Shown: positions 36,495-45,182 of the stretch, piece by piece
How positions within the stretch are numbered: position 1 is the stretch's first letter
Layout of the letters: every line of letters begins with the position of its first letter
NCBI GenBank assembly: GCA_046052145.1
Contig: JBJOMW010000007.1
Span: 1 to 64,000 of the forward strand
Length of the DNA: 64,000 bases
Direction: 5' to 3'
From: Falsiroseomonas sp046052145
Lineage (GTDB): Bacteria > Pseudomonadota > Alphaproteobacteria > Acetobacterales > Acetobacteraceae
The notes under the pieces: generated by a model
The model's input: only the letters and a program-made list of their open reading frames with translations
Databases searched by the model: none
What the model was told of the DNA's origin: nothing
Translations under genes and position numbers: made by a program

Positions 36495-37804
36495 CACGCT
36501 TCCTCGAGACCGCCCGCGATGCCTTGGCGTCCCCACCAGCCGGCCACGCCGCGCGTCAGCGCAGCGCGAATCGCCTCATCCGCCACGGCCTCGACCGCCT
36601 CGGTCAGGAAGGCTTCGACCAGGATGGCCTTGGCCTGGGCTTCCGGGATGCCGCGGCTGCGCAGGAAGAACAGGTGGTCGGCATCCAGCTCACCCACCGT
36701 CGCGCCGTGGCTGCACTTCACGTCGTCGGCGTAGATCTCAAGCTGCGGCTTGCTGTCGATCTCGGCCTCCGGGCTCAGCAGCAGCGCCTGGTTCATCTGG
36801 TAGCCATCGGTCTTCTGGGCGATCTGATGGACGTGGATCTTGCCCTGGAAGACGCCGCGCGAGCGGCCGGCCAGCACCGTCTTGTAGGTCTGGCGGCTGG
36901 CGCAATCGGGGGCGGCGTGATCGAGCGAGGTCGTCGTGTCCGCATGCTGCCCGTCGCCGATCAGCTGCACGCCGTTCATATGCGCTTCTGCCTTCGTGCC
37001 ATTCAGCGCGACATGGATCTCGTTGCGCGCCAGCTTCGCGCCGGCGTTCAGCGTGAAATTGTCATAGGCTGCGCCCGCCGCGACCTTGGCATAGACGGTG
37101 GAGAGGAAGACGCCTTCCTGCCCTTCCATCTGCAGCCGGCCGTGGTTCAGCCGCGCGCTCGCGGCGACCTCGACCTCGAAGACGGGGTTGTGCAGGTAGC
37201 GCTGCGCGGCAGGGCCCATCGCGCTCTCGACGATCGTCAGGCTCGCGCCCGCACCGAGGCGGATCAGGTGGCGCGGATGGAAGGCCGGGGCGCGTTCCGA
37301 CGCCGCGACGAGCGAGAGCAGTTCCAGCACGCCGCCCGCGACGCCGGCCGGCACATCCACGACCAGCCCATCCTCGAACAGCATGGTGTTGAGGGCGGCC
37401 ATCGGCTGCTCCGCCGGCCGCGCGATCGCGCCAAGCCGGCCTTCAAGCTCCGGCAGCGCCTGGGCCAGGCTCGCCGCCGGGAAGGGCAGCGCATCCAGCG
37501 TCGAAAGATCGGGGCGGAAGCGCCCATCCACGAAGACCGCGCGCGGATGCGCGGCCGCGGGCAGAGACGGCGCATCATCCACGCTGGTCAGCGGCTCCCC
37601 GAAGGTCGCGCCGGTGACGCTGGCAAGGTCGGTGTATTTCCACGCCTCCACGCGCCGCGTCGGGAAGCCGGCAGCGCGGAAAGACGCGGCCGCGGCGTCG
37701 CGCAGTGCCTCCACCCAGGGCAGGCGCGCGCCGGGCAGGCGCGTGCGCAGCCCCTCATAGCGGGCGAGAAAGGCCGCCGCGCCGGTTGCACCCATCGCCG
37801 TCAT
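36494..37804 (-). CDS. sufD: SUF scaffold subunit SufD
   Basis: A 436-residue beta-helix protein of the SufBC2D complex on which clusters are built. The C-terminal region has IYADDVKCSHGATVGELD, the signature shared by SufB and SufD, and LRSRGIPEAQAKAILVEAFL. It starts with ATG overlapping the sufC stop by 4 bases; a second ATG three codons in is possible. The N-terminal 120 residues are variable, as usual. Confidence 0.96.
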   Translation of the reverse strand: MTAMGATGAAAFLARYEGLRTRLPGARLPWVEALRDAAAASFRAAGFPTRRVEAWKYTDLASVTGATFGEPLTSVDDAPSLPAAAHPRAVFVDGRFRPDLSTLDALPFPAASLAQALPELEGRLGAIARPAEQPMAALNTMLFEDGLVVDVPAGVAGGVLELLSLVAASERAPAFHPRHLIRLGAGASLTIVESAMGPAAQRYLHNPVFEVEVAASARLNHGRLQMEGQEGVFLSTVYAKVAAGAAYDNFTLNAGAKLARNEIHVALNGTKAEAHMNGVQLIGDGQHADTTTSLDHAAPDCASRQTYKTVLAGRSRGVFQGKIHVHQIAQKTDGYQMNQALLLSPEAEIDSKPQLEIYADDVKCSHGATVGELDADHLFFLRSRGIPEAQAKAILVEAFLTEAVEAVADEAIRAALTRGVAGWWGRQGIAGGLEEA

Positions 37805-38547
37805 GCCGCGGCCTGGACGCCGGCATAGCCCGACGCTTCCAGCTCCTGCGCAAGTTCCGGCCCGCCGCTGCGCACGATGCGCCCGGCGGCCAGCACATGC
37901 ACGCGGTCCGGCACGATGTGGTTCAGCAGGCGCTGGTAGTGGGTGATGACCAGGGCGGAGAAGCCAGGGCCGCGCAGGCTGTTCACCGTATCCGCCACCA
38001 TCTTCAGCGCGTCGATGTCGAGGCCGCTATCGGTCTCGTCCAGCACGGCAAAGGAAGGCGCGAGCATCGCCAGCTGCAGCATCTCGTTGCGCTTCTTCTC
38101 GCCGCCGGAGAAGCCGACATTGACCGGACGCTTCAGCATGTCTTCCGGCATGTTCAGCACCTTCATCCGCGCGCGGGCGAGCTTCAGGAACTGCATCGCA
38201 TCCATCTCCGCCTCGCCCTTGGCACGGCGGATGGCGTTCAGCGCGGTGCGCAGGAAATTGGCATTGCCCACGCCCGGCAGCTCGACCGGCGCCTGGAAGG
38301 CCAGGAACATCCCCGCCACAGCGCGCTGCTCCGGTTCCATCGCCAGCAGGTCCTGGCCATGGAAGCTGACGGAGCCGCCCGTGACCTCATAGCCCTCACG
38401 GCCAGACAGCACGTAGGAGAGCGTCGACTTGCCCGAGCCGTTCGGGCCCATGATGGCATGCACTTCGCCCGCCGGAACCTCCAGCGAGAGGCCGTTCAGG
38501 ATCGCCTTGCCGTCGATGGTGGCGTGCAGGTTCTCGATCTTGAGCAT
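37801..38547 (-). CDS. sufC: SUF ATPase SufC
   Basis: ABC-type ATPase of 248 residues powering the SufBCD scaffold. Walker A GPNGSGKST (about 34-42), signature VGFSGGEKKRNE, and Walker B with FAVLDETDSGLDIDAL, the SufC-specific form. It lies between sufB (1 base between stop and ATG) and sufD (4-base overlap). Confidence 0.98.
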   Translation of the reverse strand: MLKIENLHATIDGKAILNGLSLEVPAGEVHAIMGPNGSGKSTLSYVLSGREGYEVTGGSVSFHGQDLLAMEPEQRAVAGMFLAFQAPVELPGVGNANFLRTALNAIRRAKGEAEMDAMQFLKLARARMKVLNMPEDMLKRPVNVGFSGGEKKRNEMLQLAMLAPSFAVLDETDSGLDIDALKMVADTVNSLRGPGFSALVITHYQRLLNHIVPDRVHVLAAGRIVRSGGPELAQELEASGYAGVQAAA

Positions 38548-38548
38548 G

Positions 38549-40048
38549 TTAGCCGACAGACCCTTCGAGGCTGATGGCGAGGAGCTTCTGGGCTTCCACC
38601 GCGAATTCCATGGGCAGTTCCTTCAGCACTTCCCGCGCGAAGCCATTGACGATCATGCCGACCGCCTCCTCCTCCGACAGGCCGCGCTGGCGGCAATAGA
38701 ACAGCTGATCCTCGGCGATGCGGCTGGTGGTCGCCTCATGCTCCACCTTCGCCGTCATGCAGCGGTTCTCGATGTAGGGCACGGTGTGCGCGCCGCACTG
38801 GTCGCCGATGAGCAAGCTGTCGCACTGCGTGAAGTTGCGCGCGCCCTGCGCCTTCGGGCTGATCTTCACCAGGCCCCGGTAGGTGTTCTGCCCCTTGCCG
38901 GCGCTGATGCCCTTGCTGACGATGGTGCTGCGCGTGTTGCGGCCGATATGGAACATCTTCGTCCCGGTATCGGCCTGCTGGCGGTTGTTGGTGATCGCCA
39001 CCGAATAGAACTCGCCCACGCTGTCATCGCCCTGCAGGATGCAGGAGGGATACTTCCAGGTGATGGCAGAACCCGTTTCCACCTGCGTCCAGCTGATCTT
39101 GCTACGCGCGCCGCGGCAGGCGCCGCGCTTGGTGACGAAGTTGTAGATGCCGCCCTTCCCCTCGGCGTCGCCGGGGTACCAGTTCTGCACCGTGGAGTAC
39201 TTGATGGTCGCGTCATCCAGCGCGACCAGCTCCACCACCGCCGCATGCAGCTGGTTCTCGTCGCGCATCGGCGCGGTGCAGCCTTCCAGATAGGAGACGT
39301 AGCTGCCCTCATCGGCGATGATCAGCGTGCGCTCGAACTGGCCAGTGCTCTTCGCATTGATGCGGAAATAGGTGCTGAGCTCCATCGGGCAGCGCACACC
39401 CTTCGGGATGTAGACGAAGCTGCCATCCGTGAAGACCGCGCTGTTCAGCGCCGCGTAGAAATTGTCGCCCTGCGGCACGACGGAGCCGAGGTACTGGCGC
39501 ACCAGCTCGGGGTGCTCATGCACCGCCTCGCTGATCGAGCAGAAGATGATGCCTTCCTTCGCCAGCCGCTCCTTGTACGACGTTGCGACGGAGACGCTGT
39601 CGAACACCGCATCCACCGCGATCGGCATGCGGCCACCATCGGCCGGCGTGTCGCCCGCGCCCTCGACGCCCGCCAGGATCGCCTGTTCCTTCAGCGGGAT
39701 GCCGAGCTTGGCGTAGGTCTTCAGCAGTTCGGGGTCCACCTCGTCCAGCGACTTCGGCTTCGCCTTCTGCACGGGTGCCGCGTAATAGTGGCTGTCCTGG
39801 TAGTCGATCGGCGGATAGCTCACCGCCGCCCAGGACGGCTCCTCCATCTTCTGCCACATGGCAAACGCCTTGAGGCGCCAGTCCAGCAGCCAGGCGGGCT
39901 CGTTCTTCTTCTTTGAGATGAAGCGGACGATGTCCTCGTTCAGCCCCTTCGGGGCGAACTCCATCTCGATCTCCGTCTCGAAGCCCCATTTGTAGCCGGA
40001 CTCGGTGACGGACTGGACGGTTTCGATCGTCTCTGTGACGGCAGGCAT
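38549..40048 (-). CDS. sufB: SUF scaffold subunit SufB
   Basis: Scaffold subunit of 499 residues. Conserved segments include GVYIPKGVRCPMELSTYFRI-type (FVYIPKGVRCPMEL), GRNTRSTIVSKGISAG, and the C-terminal KVEHEATTSRIAEDQLFYCRQRG, where cluster binding and the persulfide relay take place. 9 bases separate it from the sufR stop, so the regulator and structural genes share a transcript. Confidence 0.98.
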   Translation of the reverse strand: MPAVTETIETVQSVTESGYKWGFETEIEMEFAPKGLNEDIVRFISKKKNEPAWLLDWRLKAFAMWQKMEEPSWAAVSYPPIDYQDSHYYAAPVQKAKPKSLDEVDPELLKTYAKLGIPLKEQAILAGVEGAGDTPADGGRMPIAVDAVFDSVSVATSYKERLAKEGIIFCSISEAVHEHPELVRQYLGSVVPQGDNFYAALNSAVFTDGSFVYIPKGVRCPMELSTYFRINAKSTGQFERTLIIADEGSYVSYLEGCTAPMRDENQLHAAVVELVALDDATIKYSTVQNWYPGDAEGKGGIYNFVTKRGACRGARSKISWTQVETGSAITWKYPSCILQGDDSVGEFYSVAITNNRQQADTGTKMFHIGRNTRSTIVSKGISAGKGQNTYRGLVKISPKAQGARNFTQCDSLLIGDQCGAHTVPYIENRCMTAKVEHEATTSRIAEDQLFYCRQRGLSEEEAVGMIVNGFAREVLKELPMEFAVEAQKLLAISLEGSVG

Positions 40049-40057
40049 CTCTCTGTC

Positions 40058-40516
40058 CTACTCCGCGACGAGTGCGGGAATGGGGCCGACGGGCGGGGGC
40101 GCGTAGCCCAGGGTGCGCGGGGCGGCAATCTGCGCGATGGTGATGCCGGACAGCGCGTCGCGGATCGCGGCATTCACCGGATCCCAGCGGCCGCGGACGG
40201 GGCAGACATGCTCCGCCTCGCACAGGCCGAAGCCGCCATCCACGCAGGCCGTCAGCGCGATCGGGCCATCAATGGCGACGATCACTTCCGACAGCGGCAC
40301 CTCGGCCAGAGGCCGCAGCAGACGGTAGCCGCCGCGCGCACCGCGCTGCCCCTCGACAAGCCCGGCCTGCGACAGCATTTTCAGGACCTTGGCGACGGTC
40401 GGCTCCCCCAGCCCCGTGGCAGAGGCCAAGCCGGGCGCGGTCTGCACCCCGCCCTCCGCCTCCAGCCGGCTGAGCACCACCACCGCGTAATCCGTCAGTT
40501 TCGAGACCCGCAGCAC
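40058..40516 (-). CDS. sufR: Rrf2-family SUF regulator
   Basis: A 152-residue Rrf2/IscR-type repressor. N-terminal winged helix MLRVSKLTDYAVVVL with recognition helix GLGEPTVAKVLKML. Three cluster-binding cysteines at 91, 99 and 105 (C-x7-C-x5-C), close to but not the IscR spacing. First gene of the SUF operon, so probably autoregulatory. GTG start at 40516 with a strong GGAGGGG ribosome site. Matches the family described as SUF assembly regulator; the gene name sufR is used for other proteins too. Confidence 0.92.
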   Translation of the reverse strand: MLRVSKLTDYAVVVLSRLEAEGGVQTAPGLASATGLGEPTVAKVLKMLSQAGLVEGQRGARGGYRLLRPLAEVPLSEVIVAIDGPIALTACVDGGFGLCEAEHVCPVRGRWDPVNAAIRDALSGITIAQIAAPRTLGYAPPPVGPIPALVAE

Positions 40517-40539
40517 GCGGCCCCTCCGGAAACGGCAAA

Positions 40540-40558
40540 CCGGACCCCGTTGGTCCGG
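40540..40558. promoter_or_regulatory. Candidate SUF operator (inverted repeat)
   Basis: Perfect 7-bp inverted repeat CCGGACC-5-GGTCCGG, overlapping the transcription start predicted from the -10 at 40564-40569. It ends 23 bases before the sufR GTG. Position and symmetry fit an autoregulatory Rrf2 repressor site. It could instead be an mRNA leader hairpin. Confidence 0.45.
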
Positions 40559-40563
40559 ATTGG

Positions 40564-40592
40564 CAGATGCGCCCGCCGCCCGTGGAAGTCAA
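40564..40592 (-). promoter_or_regulatory. Candidate promoter of the SUF operon
   Basis: Minus strand TTGACT (40592-40587), 17 bases, then CATCTG (40569-40564). The -35 is near perfect and the -10 weak, as expected for a regulated promoter. The start would fall near 40557, in the inverted repeat at 40540-40558. Confidence 0.4.
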
Positions 40593-40666
40593 GCAGGGTC
40601 CGGTGGTCTTGCCCCCCGTCCGCCCGGGGGCAATACCTGACCGCGCGAGAGGGGAGATCAAGTCCG

Positions 40667-41554
40667 ATGCCGATGCTGCGCACCGATGACGGCGTGAACC
40701 TGCATTACGAGGAAGCAGGCTACGGCGCGCCGATGGTCTTCGTGCATGAATATGCCGGCGACCACCGCAGCTGGGAGCCGCAGATGCGCTTCTTCGCGCG
40801 GCGCTATCGCTGCATCACCTTCGGCGCGCGCGGCTATCCGCCTTCCGAGGTGCCGACCGACCCGGCGAAGTACAGCCAGGACCGCGCGACCGACGACATC
40901 GCCGCCGTGATCAACGGCCTCGGCCTCGGCAACGCGCATGTGGTCGGCCTGTCCATGGGCGGCTTTGCGACGCTGCATCTTGGCCTGCGCCACCCCCAGC
41001 TGGCGCGGAGCCTGGTGGCGGCCGGCGTCGGCTATGGCGCGGCGCCGGGCAAGATGGCGCAGTTCCACGCCGAGACGGACGCCGCCATCGCGCGCATCCG
41101 GAAGGAAACCATGGCCACCTTCGGCATGACCTACAGCCGCGGCCCGACCCGCCTGGTCTTCGAGGAAAAGGACCCGCGCGGCTATGTGGAATTCCAGCAG
41201 CAGCTCTGCGAGCATTCGACGGAAGGCTCGGCGCTGACCATGAACGGCGTGCAGCGCCGCCGGCCGAACCTGTTCGACCTGAAGGACGGCTTCGCGAAGA
41301 TGACGGTGCCGACCCTGGTGGTCGCCGGCGACGAGGACGACCCCACGCTGGAAGCCAGCCTCTACCTGAAGCGCACCATCAGCAGCAGCGCGCTGCTGGT
41401 GATGCCGAAATGCGGCCACACCATGAATCTGGAAGACCCGGACGCCTTCAACCGGGCCGTGCTGGATTTCGTGACGCAGGTGGATGGCGGCACCTGGCGC
41501 AACCGCATCCCGGCGAGCCTCGCCGGCGGCATCATCGCCGCGGCAGAGAAGTAG
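40667..41554 (+). CDS. Alpha/beta hydrolase
   Basis: A 295-residue cytosolic hydrolase. Oxyanion region FVHEYAGDHRSWEPQ, nucleophile elbow GLSMGG with Ser96, acid in VAGDEDDPTL and base in KCGHTMNLEDP. This resembles meta-cleavage hydrolases and 3-oxoadipate enol-lactonases. The start at ATG 40667 has GAGGGGAG upstream; the longer frame overlaps sufR and is not coding. It diverges from sufR across 150 bases and converges on the ABC receptor gene. Confidence 0.88.
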   Translation: MPMLRTDDGVNLHYEEAGYGAPMVFVHEYAGDHRSWEPQMRFFARRYRCITFGARGYPPSEVPTDPAKYSQDRATDDIAAVINGLGLGNAHVVGLSMGGFATLHLGLRHPQLARSLVAAGVGYGAAPGKMAQFHAETDAAIARIRKETMATFGMTYSRGPTRLVFEEKDPRGYVEFQQQLCEHSTEGSALTMNGVQRRRPNLFDLKDGFAKMTVPTLVVAGDEDDPTLEASLYLKRTISSSALLVMPKCGHTMNLEDPDAFNRAVLDFVTQVDGGTWRNRIPASLAGGIIAAAEK

Positions 41555-41596
41555 GCCAGAGGCCGGGAGGGACAATCCGTCCCTCCCGGCTCCGGT

Positions 41597-42553
41597 TCAG
41601 ATACGCACGCGGTCCGCAGCCGCGGCCTTCAGCGGCGCATCCCAGATCACCTGCGCCGGCGTCACCGGGCGCGACAGACGGTTCATGCCACGCAGCTGGT
41701 CGATCGCAAGCTGCACGTTCGCGACCGTGTCCGAGGTCAGGTTCAGCCGGTGATCCACCTTGGTCATCAGCTCGGCCACCAGCCCGCGATCCTGGCGCAG
41801 GAAACGCGCGACATTCTGCACCGCCTGGTCGCGGTTGGCCGCGATCAGATCGGTCGCCTGGATCATCGAGCGCAGGAAGCGCTGCGTCGCCTCGCCATTC
41901 TGCTCGGCCCAGCCCTTGTTCATGTAGATCAGGTTGCGGATGACCTGGATGTTCTCGTTCGTCATCAGGATGCGGGAATTCGCAACGGCGCGCGTCCCGC
42001 GCGTCATCCAGGGTTCCCACACCGCATAGGCGTCGATGTTGCCGCGCTCCAGCGCAGCCACCATCTCGGGCGCTTCCACATTGACGATGGTGTAGTCGGC
42101 CGCGTTGAGGTTCATGCGCGCGACGACCGACAGCCAGAAGGTCTCGCTGCCCGTGCCGCGGGCGACGCCGATGCGCTTGCCCTTCAGCCCATCCATGCTG
42201 GTGATGTTGCGCGCAACGATGCCGAGCCAGCGGAGCAGCGCGACGCCTTCGGCCACCACGACGACATTCGGATCGACGAGGTTGGCAGAGACGCCTGCTT
42301 GTTCGGCGCCATAGGCGGCGTTGATCTGGTTACCCACCAGGAAGGCGATCATCGCCGAGCCGGACGGGCCGGTGTTCACCGTCACGTCGAGGCCGTTGCG
42401 CTCGAAGATGCCGCTCTCCTTCGCGACGTAGAACTGCGCGAAGGACGGATCGACACCCGTCGCGATGGTCATGCGGATGGGCGCGCCTTGGGCGAAGGCG
42501 GGCAGTGGCAGCGCGGCGGCAGCACCGGCGGCGAGAAGGTGGCGGCGAAGCAT
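41597..42553 (-). CDS. ABC transporter substrate-binding protein (NitT/TauT family)
   Basis: A 318-residue exported receptor with twin-arginine-like signal (MLRRHLLAAGAAAALPLPAFAQG). The NMT1/THI5-like fold shows GVDPSFAQFYVAKESGIFERNG, then GLKGKRIGVARGTGSE and AYAVWEPW, common to nitrate, taurine and sulfonate receptors. Ligand unknown. ATG at 42553 has AGGGAGAG upstream. Last gene of an ATPase-permease-receptor operon. Confidence 0.9.
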   Translation of the reverse strand: MLRRHLLAAGAAAALPLPAFAQGAPIRMTIATGVDPSFAQFYVAKESGIFERNGLDVTVNTGPSGSAMIAFLVGNQINAAYGAEQAGVSANLVDPNVVVVAEGVALLRWLGIVARNITSMDGLKGKRIGVARGTGSETFWLSVVARMNLNAADYTIVNVEAPEMVAALERGNIDAYAVWEPWMTRGTRAVANSRILMTNENIQVIRNLIYMNKGWAEQNGEATQRFLRSMIQATDLIAANRDQAVQNVARFLRQDRGLVAELMTKVDHRLNLTSDTVANVQLAIDQLRGMNRLSRPVTPAQVIWDAPLKAAAADRVRI

Positions 42554-42570
42554 CGTTGGACTCTCCCTGG

Positions 42571-43335
42571 TCACATGGTCGGGCTAAAGCGCCCTGCGAA
42601 GGCGCGGATCAGAAGGCGGAAGACGCGGTCCGTCAGGAACCCCAGCAGGCCGAGCGAGATCAACGCGACGAAGATGTCCTCGATCTGCATGAAAAGCCGG
42701 GCGTCCCAAAGCAGCTTGCCCAACCCGTCATTGGACGCGACCAGTTCCGCCGCGACGATGGTCACGAAGGCGTTGGCCATCGCCAGCCGCATGCCGGTCA
42801 GGATGTAGGGCACCGTCGCGGGCAGGGCGACGAGGGCGAAGACCTGCAAGCGGCTCGCGCCCAGGCATTGCGCCGCGCGGATCTTGTCCCGCCCCACCGC
42901 GCCGACGCCCGCAGCCGTTGAGATGATGACAACGAAGATCGTGGTGTAGGCGATCAGGAAGACCTTGCTCTCCTCCCCAATGCCGAACCAGATCACGGCC
43001 ACCGTGATCATCGCGACGGCGGGGATGAAGCGGAAGAACTCCGTCCAGGGCTCCAGCAGCATGCGCACGGGCCGAAAACTGCCGATGGCGAGCCCGATGG
43101 GAATGCCGCAGGCCGATCCGATCAGGAATCCCTGCAGGATGCGCCGCATGGAGGCGACGATCTGCTCCTGCAGGATGTTGTCCTCGATCAGCACGAAGGC
43201 GCGCGCGACAACCGGCCAGGGCGGCGGAAACAGGGCGGAGCGCACCAGGAAGACCGCAGCCAGATGCCAGACGAGGAACAGCAGCGCGAAGCCGGCAAGG
43301 TAGCCGAGGACGGTTGCCGCGCGGCTAGTGGGCAC
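42571..43335 (-). CDS. ABC transporter permease (NitT/TauT family)
   Basis: A 254-residue inner-membrane permease with about six transmembrane segments and the EAA loop AAELVASNDGLGKLLWDA. It belongs with the ATPase and receptor on both sides. The GTG at 43335 is preferred over ATG 43350 because AGGAG sits 7 bases ahead of it; it then overlaps the ATPase gene by 11 bases. Confidence 0.93.
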   Translation of the reverse strand: MPTSRAATVLGYLAGFALLFLVWHLAAVFLVRSALFPPPWPVVARAFVLIEDNILQEQIVASMRRILQGFLIGSACGIPIGLAIGSFRPVRMLLEPWTEFFRFIPAVAMITVAVIWFGIGEESKVFLIAYTTIFVVIISTAAGVGAVGRDKIRAAQCLGASRLQVFALVALPATVPYILTGMRLAMANAFVTIVAAELVASNDGLGKLLWDARLFMQIEDIFVALISLGLLGFLTDRVFRLLIRAFAGRFSPTM

Positions 43336-44092
43336 CGTGGATCTCCTCATGGATCAGCGCATGGACCTCCCGGAACGTGCGCATGAAGCCGTCGGAAGTG
43401 CGCTCCCGCGGGAAGGGCAGGTCCACCGGCACCACGGCCTTGAGCGTCCCGCCTGGCCCGCGCTTCATCACGCCGACGCGGGTGGCCAGCGCGCAGGCCT
43501 CCTCGATGTCGTGGGTGATGAACAGCACTGTCTTGCGCGTTTCCGCCCAGATGCGGGACAGCTCGCCCTGCAGCACCGCGCGCGTCATCGCATCCAACGC
43601 GCCGAAGGGCTCGTCCATCAGCAGGATGCGCGGGTCATTCGCCAGCGCGCGCGCGATCTGGATGCGCTGCTTCATCCCGCCGGAGAGTTCCGACGGATGC
43701 TTCGCGCCCTGGCCGGTGAGCCCGACCATCTTGAGGAAACGCTCTGCCGCGTCGCGACGCTCGGCCTTCGCAACGCCGCGCAGCCTGAGGCCGAAGCCGA
43801 TATTGTCGAGCGCGGTCAGCCAGTCATACAGGCTGTCATGCCCCTGGAAGACCACGCCGCGATCGGCGCCAGGGCCCGAGACCGGCTTGCCGTCTAGAAG
43901 GATGCGTCCGCTGGTCGGCGCCTCGAAGCCCGCCAGCATATTGAGCACGGTCGTCTTGCCGCAGCCCGAGGTGCCGAGCAGGCAGAAGAACTCACCCTCA
44001 TCCAGCGAGAGCGAGAAGTCGCGCACGGCTTCCCAGGCACCGGTGCGGCCCTGGAAAACCTTGCCAACCCCGTCAAGGGTGACAAGTCCCAT
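43325..44092 (-). CDS. ABC transporter ATP-binding protein (NitT/TauT family)
   Basis: A 255-residue ATPase with Walker A GTSGCGKTT (40-48), signature LSGGMKQR and Walker B ILLMDEPFGALD, then the H-loop FITHDIEEA. The Q-loop reads VFQGHDSLYDW. Drives the import system with the following permease and receptor. The start is ATG 44092 with GGAG 9 bases upstream; the open frame to 44629 runs antisense to the SDR gene and is not coding. Confidence 0.95.
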   Translation of the reverse strand: MGLVTLDGVGKVFQGRTGAWEAVRDFSLSLDEGEFFCLLGTSGCGKTTVLNMLAGFEAPTSGRILLDGKPVSGPGADRGVVFQGHDSLYDWLTALDNIGFGLRLRGVAKAERRDAAERFLKMVGLTGQGAKHPSELSGGMKQRIQIARALANDPRILLMDEPFGALDAMTRAVLQGELSRIWAETRKTVLFITHDIEEACALATRVGVMKRGPGGTLKAVVPVDLPFPRERTSDGFMRTFREVHALIHEEIHGAH

Positions 44093-44160
44093 TCCAATCT
44101 CCGACCCGGGCTGATTTTCAAAAACCTTACGGGCATGCCTGACCATCGGCAACCCGGCTT

Positions 44161-44198
44161 CACGCATCTTCTGGCCGGGATTAGAACGCCGATGCGTG
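44161..44198. promoter_or_regulatory. 8-bp inverted repeat in divergent region
   Basis: CACGCATC (44161-44168) and GATGCGTG (44191-44198) form a perfect 8-bp inverted repeat with 22 bases between, in the 178-base gap between the ABC operon and the SDR gene. The spacing fits a dimeric regulator or chance. No regulator gene is adjacent. Confidence 0.25.
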
Positions 44199-44270
44199 TT
44201 GTGGTGACGCGGCCTGCACATCCGTTGCGCAATATGGCGCGGGGGCAGGACGCGAGGGGAGGCAGGCAGG

Positions 44271-45182
44271 ATGATGCTCGCGGGCAAGGTGGCGGTTGTC
44301 ACCGGGGCAGGCGGCGGCATCGGGCGCGAGATCGCGCTCGCGATGGCGCTGGCCGGTGCGAAGGTGGTGGTCAACGACATCGGCGCGAGCCTGACCGGCC
44401 AGGGCCCGACCAGCGCGACGCCTGGCGAGCAGACGGTGCAGATCATCGCACAGCGCGGCGGTGAGGCGGTGCTGAACACCGACAGCGTGGCCGACTGGGT
44501 CTCCGCGCAGCGCATCATCCAGGCGGCGCTCGATGCCTTCGGGCGCATCGATATCCTGGTCAACAATGCTGGCATTCTGCGCGACCAGATTTTCCACAAG
44601 ATGAGCGTGGAGGACTGGAAGGCCGTCATCGACGTGCATCTGAACGGGTCCTTCTACACCTCCCGCGCGGCGGCCGAGCATTTCCGCAAGCAGGGCTCCG
44701 GCGCCTATGTGCACATGACCTCGACCTCGGGGCTGATCGGGAATTTCGGTCAGGCGAATTATTCCGCCGCCAAGCTTGGCGTCGCGGCGCTGTCGAAATC
44801 CATCGCGCTCGACATGCAGCGTTTCGGCGTGCGGTCGAACTGCATCGCGCCCTTCGCCTGGTCGCGCATGACCTCCTCCATCCCGGCGGAAACCGAAGCC
44901 GAGAAGGCGCGCGTCGCGCGGCTGCAGCAGATGACGCCGGACAAGAACGCGCCGCTCGCGGTGTTCCTCGCCTCCGACGCGGCGAAGGACGTCACGGGGC
45001 AGATCTTCGCAGCGCGCCACAACGAGCTTTTCATCTTCAGCCAGCCCCGCCCCGTGCGCAGCACCCATCGCGGCGAGGGCTGGACGCCGGAAGCGATCGC
45101 CGAGGTCGCGATGCCCGCGCTGAAATCCGCCTTCCTGCCGCTGGACCGCAGCGGCGATGTCTTCTGCTGGGATCCCGTCTGA
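44271..45182 (+). CDS. Short-chain dehydrogenase/reductase
   Basis: A 303-residue classical SDR with cofactor motif TGAGGGIG (11-18), NNAG, and catalytic Ser near 151-153, Tyr164 and Lys168 (YSAAK). The length and C-terminal extension (RSTHRGEGWTPEAIAEV) resemble the (3R)-hydroxyacyl-CoA dehydrogenase half of the peroxisomal multifunctional enzyme. Its stop overlaps the acyl-CoA dehydrogenase start by 1 base, so it acts in the same fatty or branched acyl-CoA route. Confidence 0.88.
   Translation: MMLAGKVAVVTGAGGGIGREIALAMALAGAKVVVNDIGASLTGQGPTSATPGEQTVQIIAQRGGEAVLNTDSVADWVSAQRIIQAALDAFGRIDILVNNAGILRDQIFHKMSVEDWKAVIDVHLNGSFYTSRAAAEHFRKQGSGAYVHMTSTSGLIGNFGQANYSAAKLGVAALSKSIALDMQRFGVRSNCIAPFAWSRMTSSIPAETEAEKARVARLQQMTPDKNAPLAVFLASDAAKDVTGQIFAARHNELFIFSQPRPVRSTHRGEGWTPEAIAEVAMPALKSAFLPLDRSGDVFCWDPV

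Noticed and set aside
35274..36734. Long plus-strand frame across sufS
   Set aside because: Antisense of sufS; the minus-strand gene has all catalytic residues.
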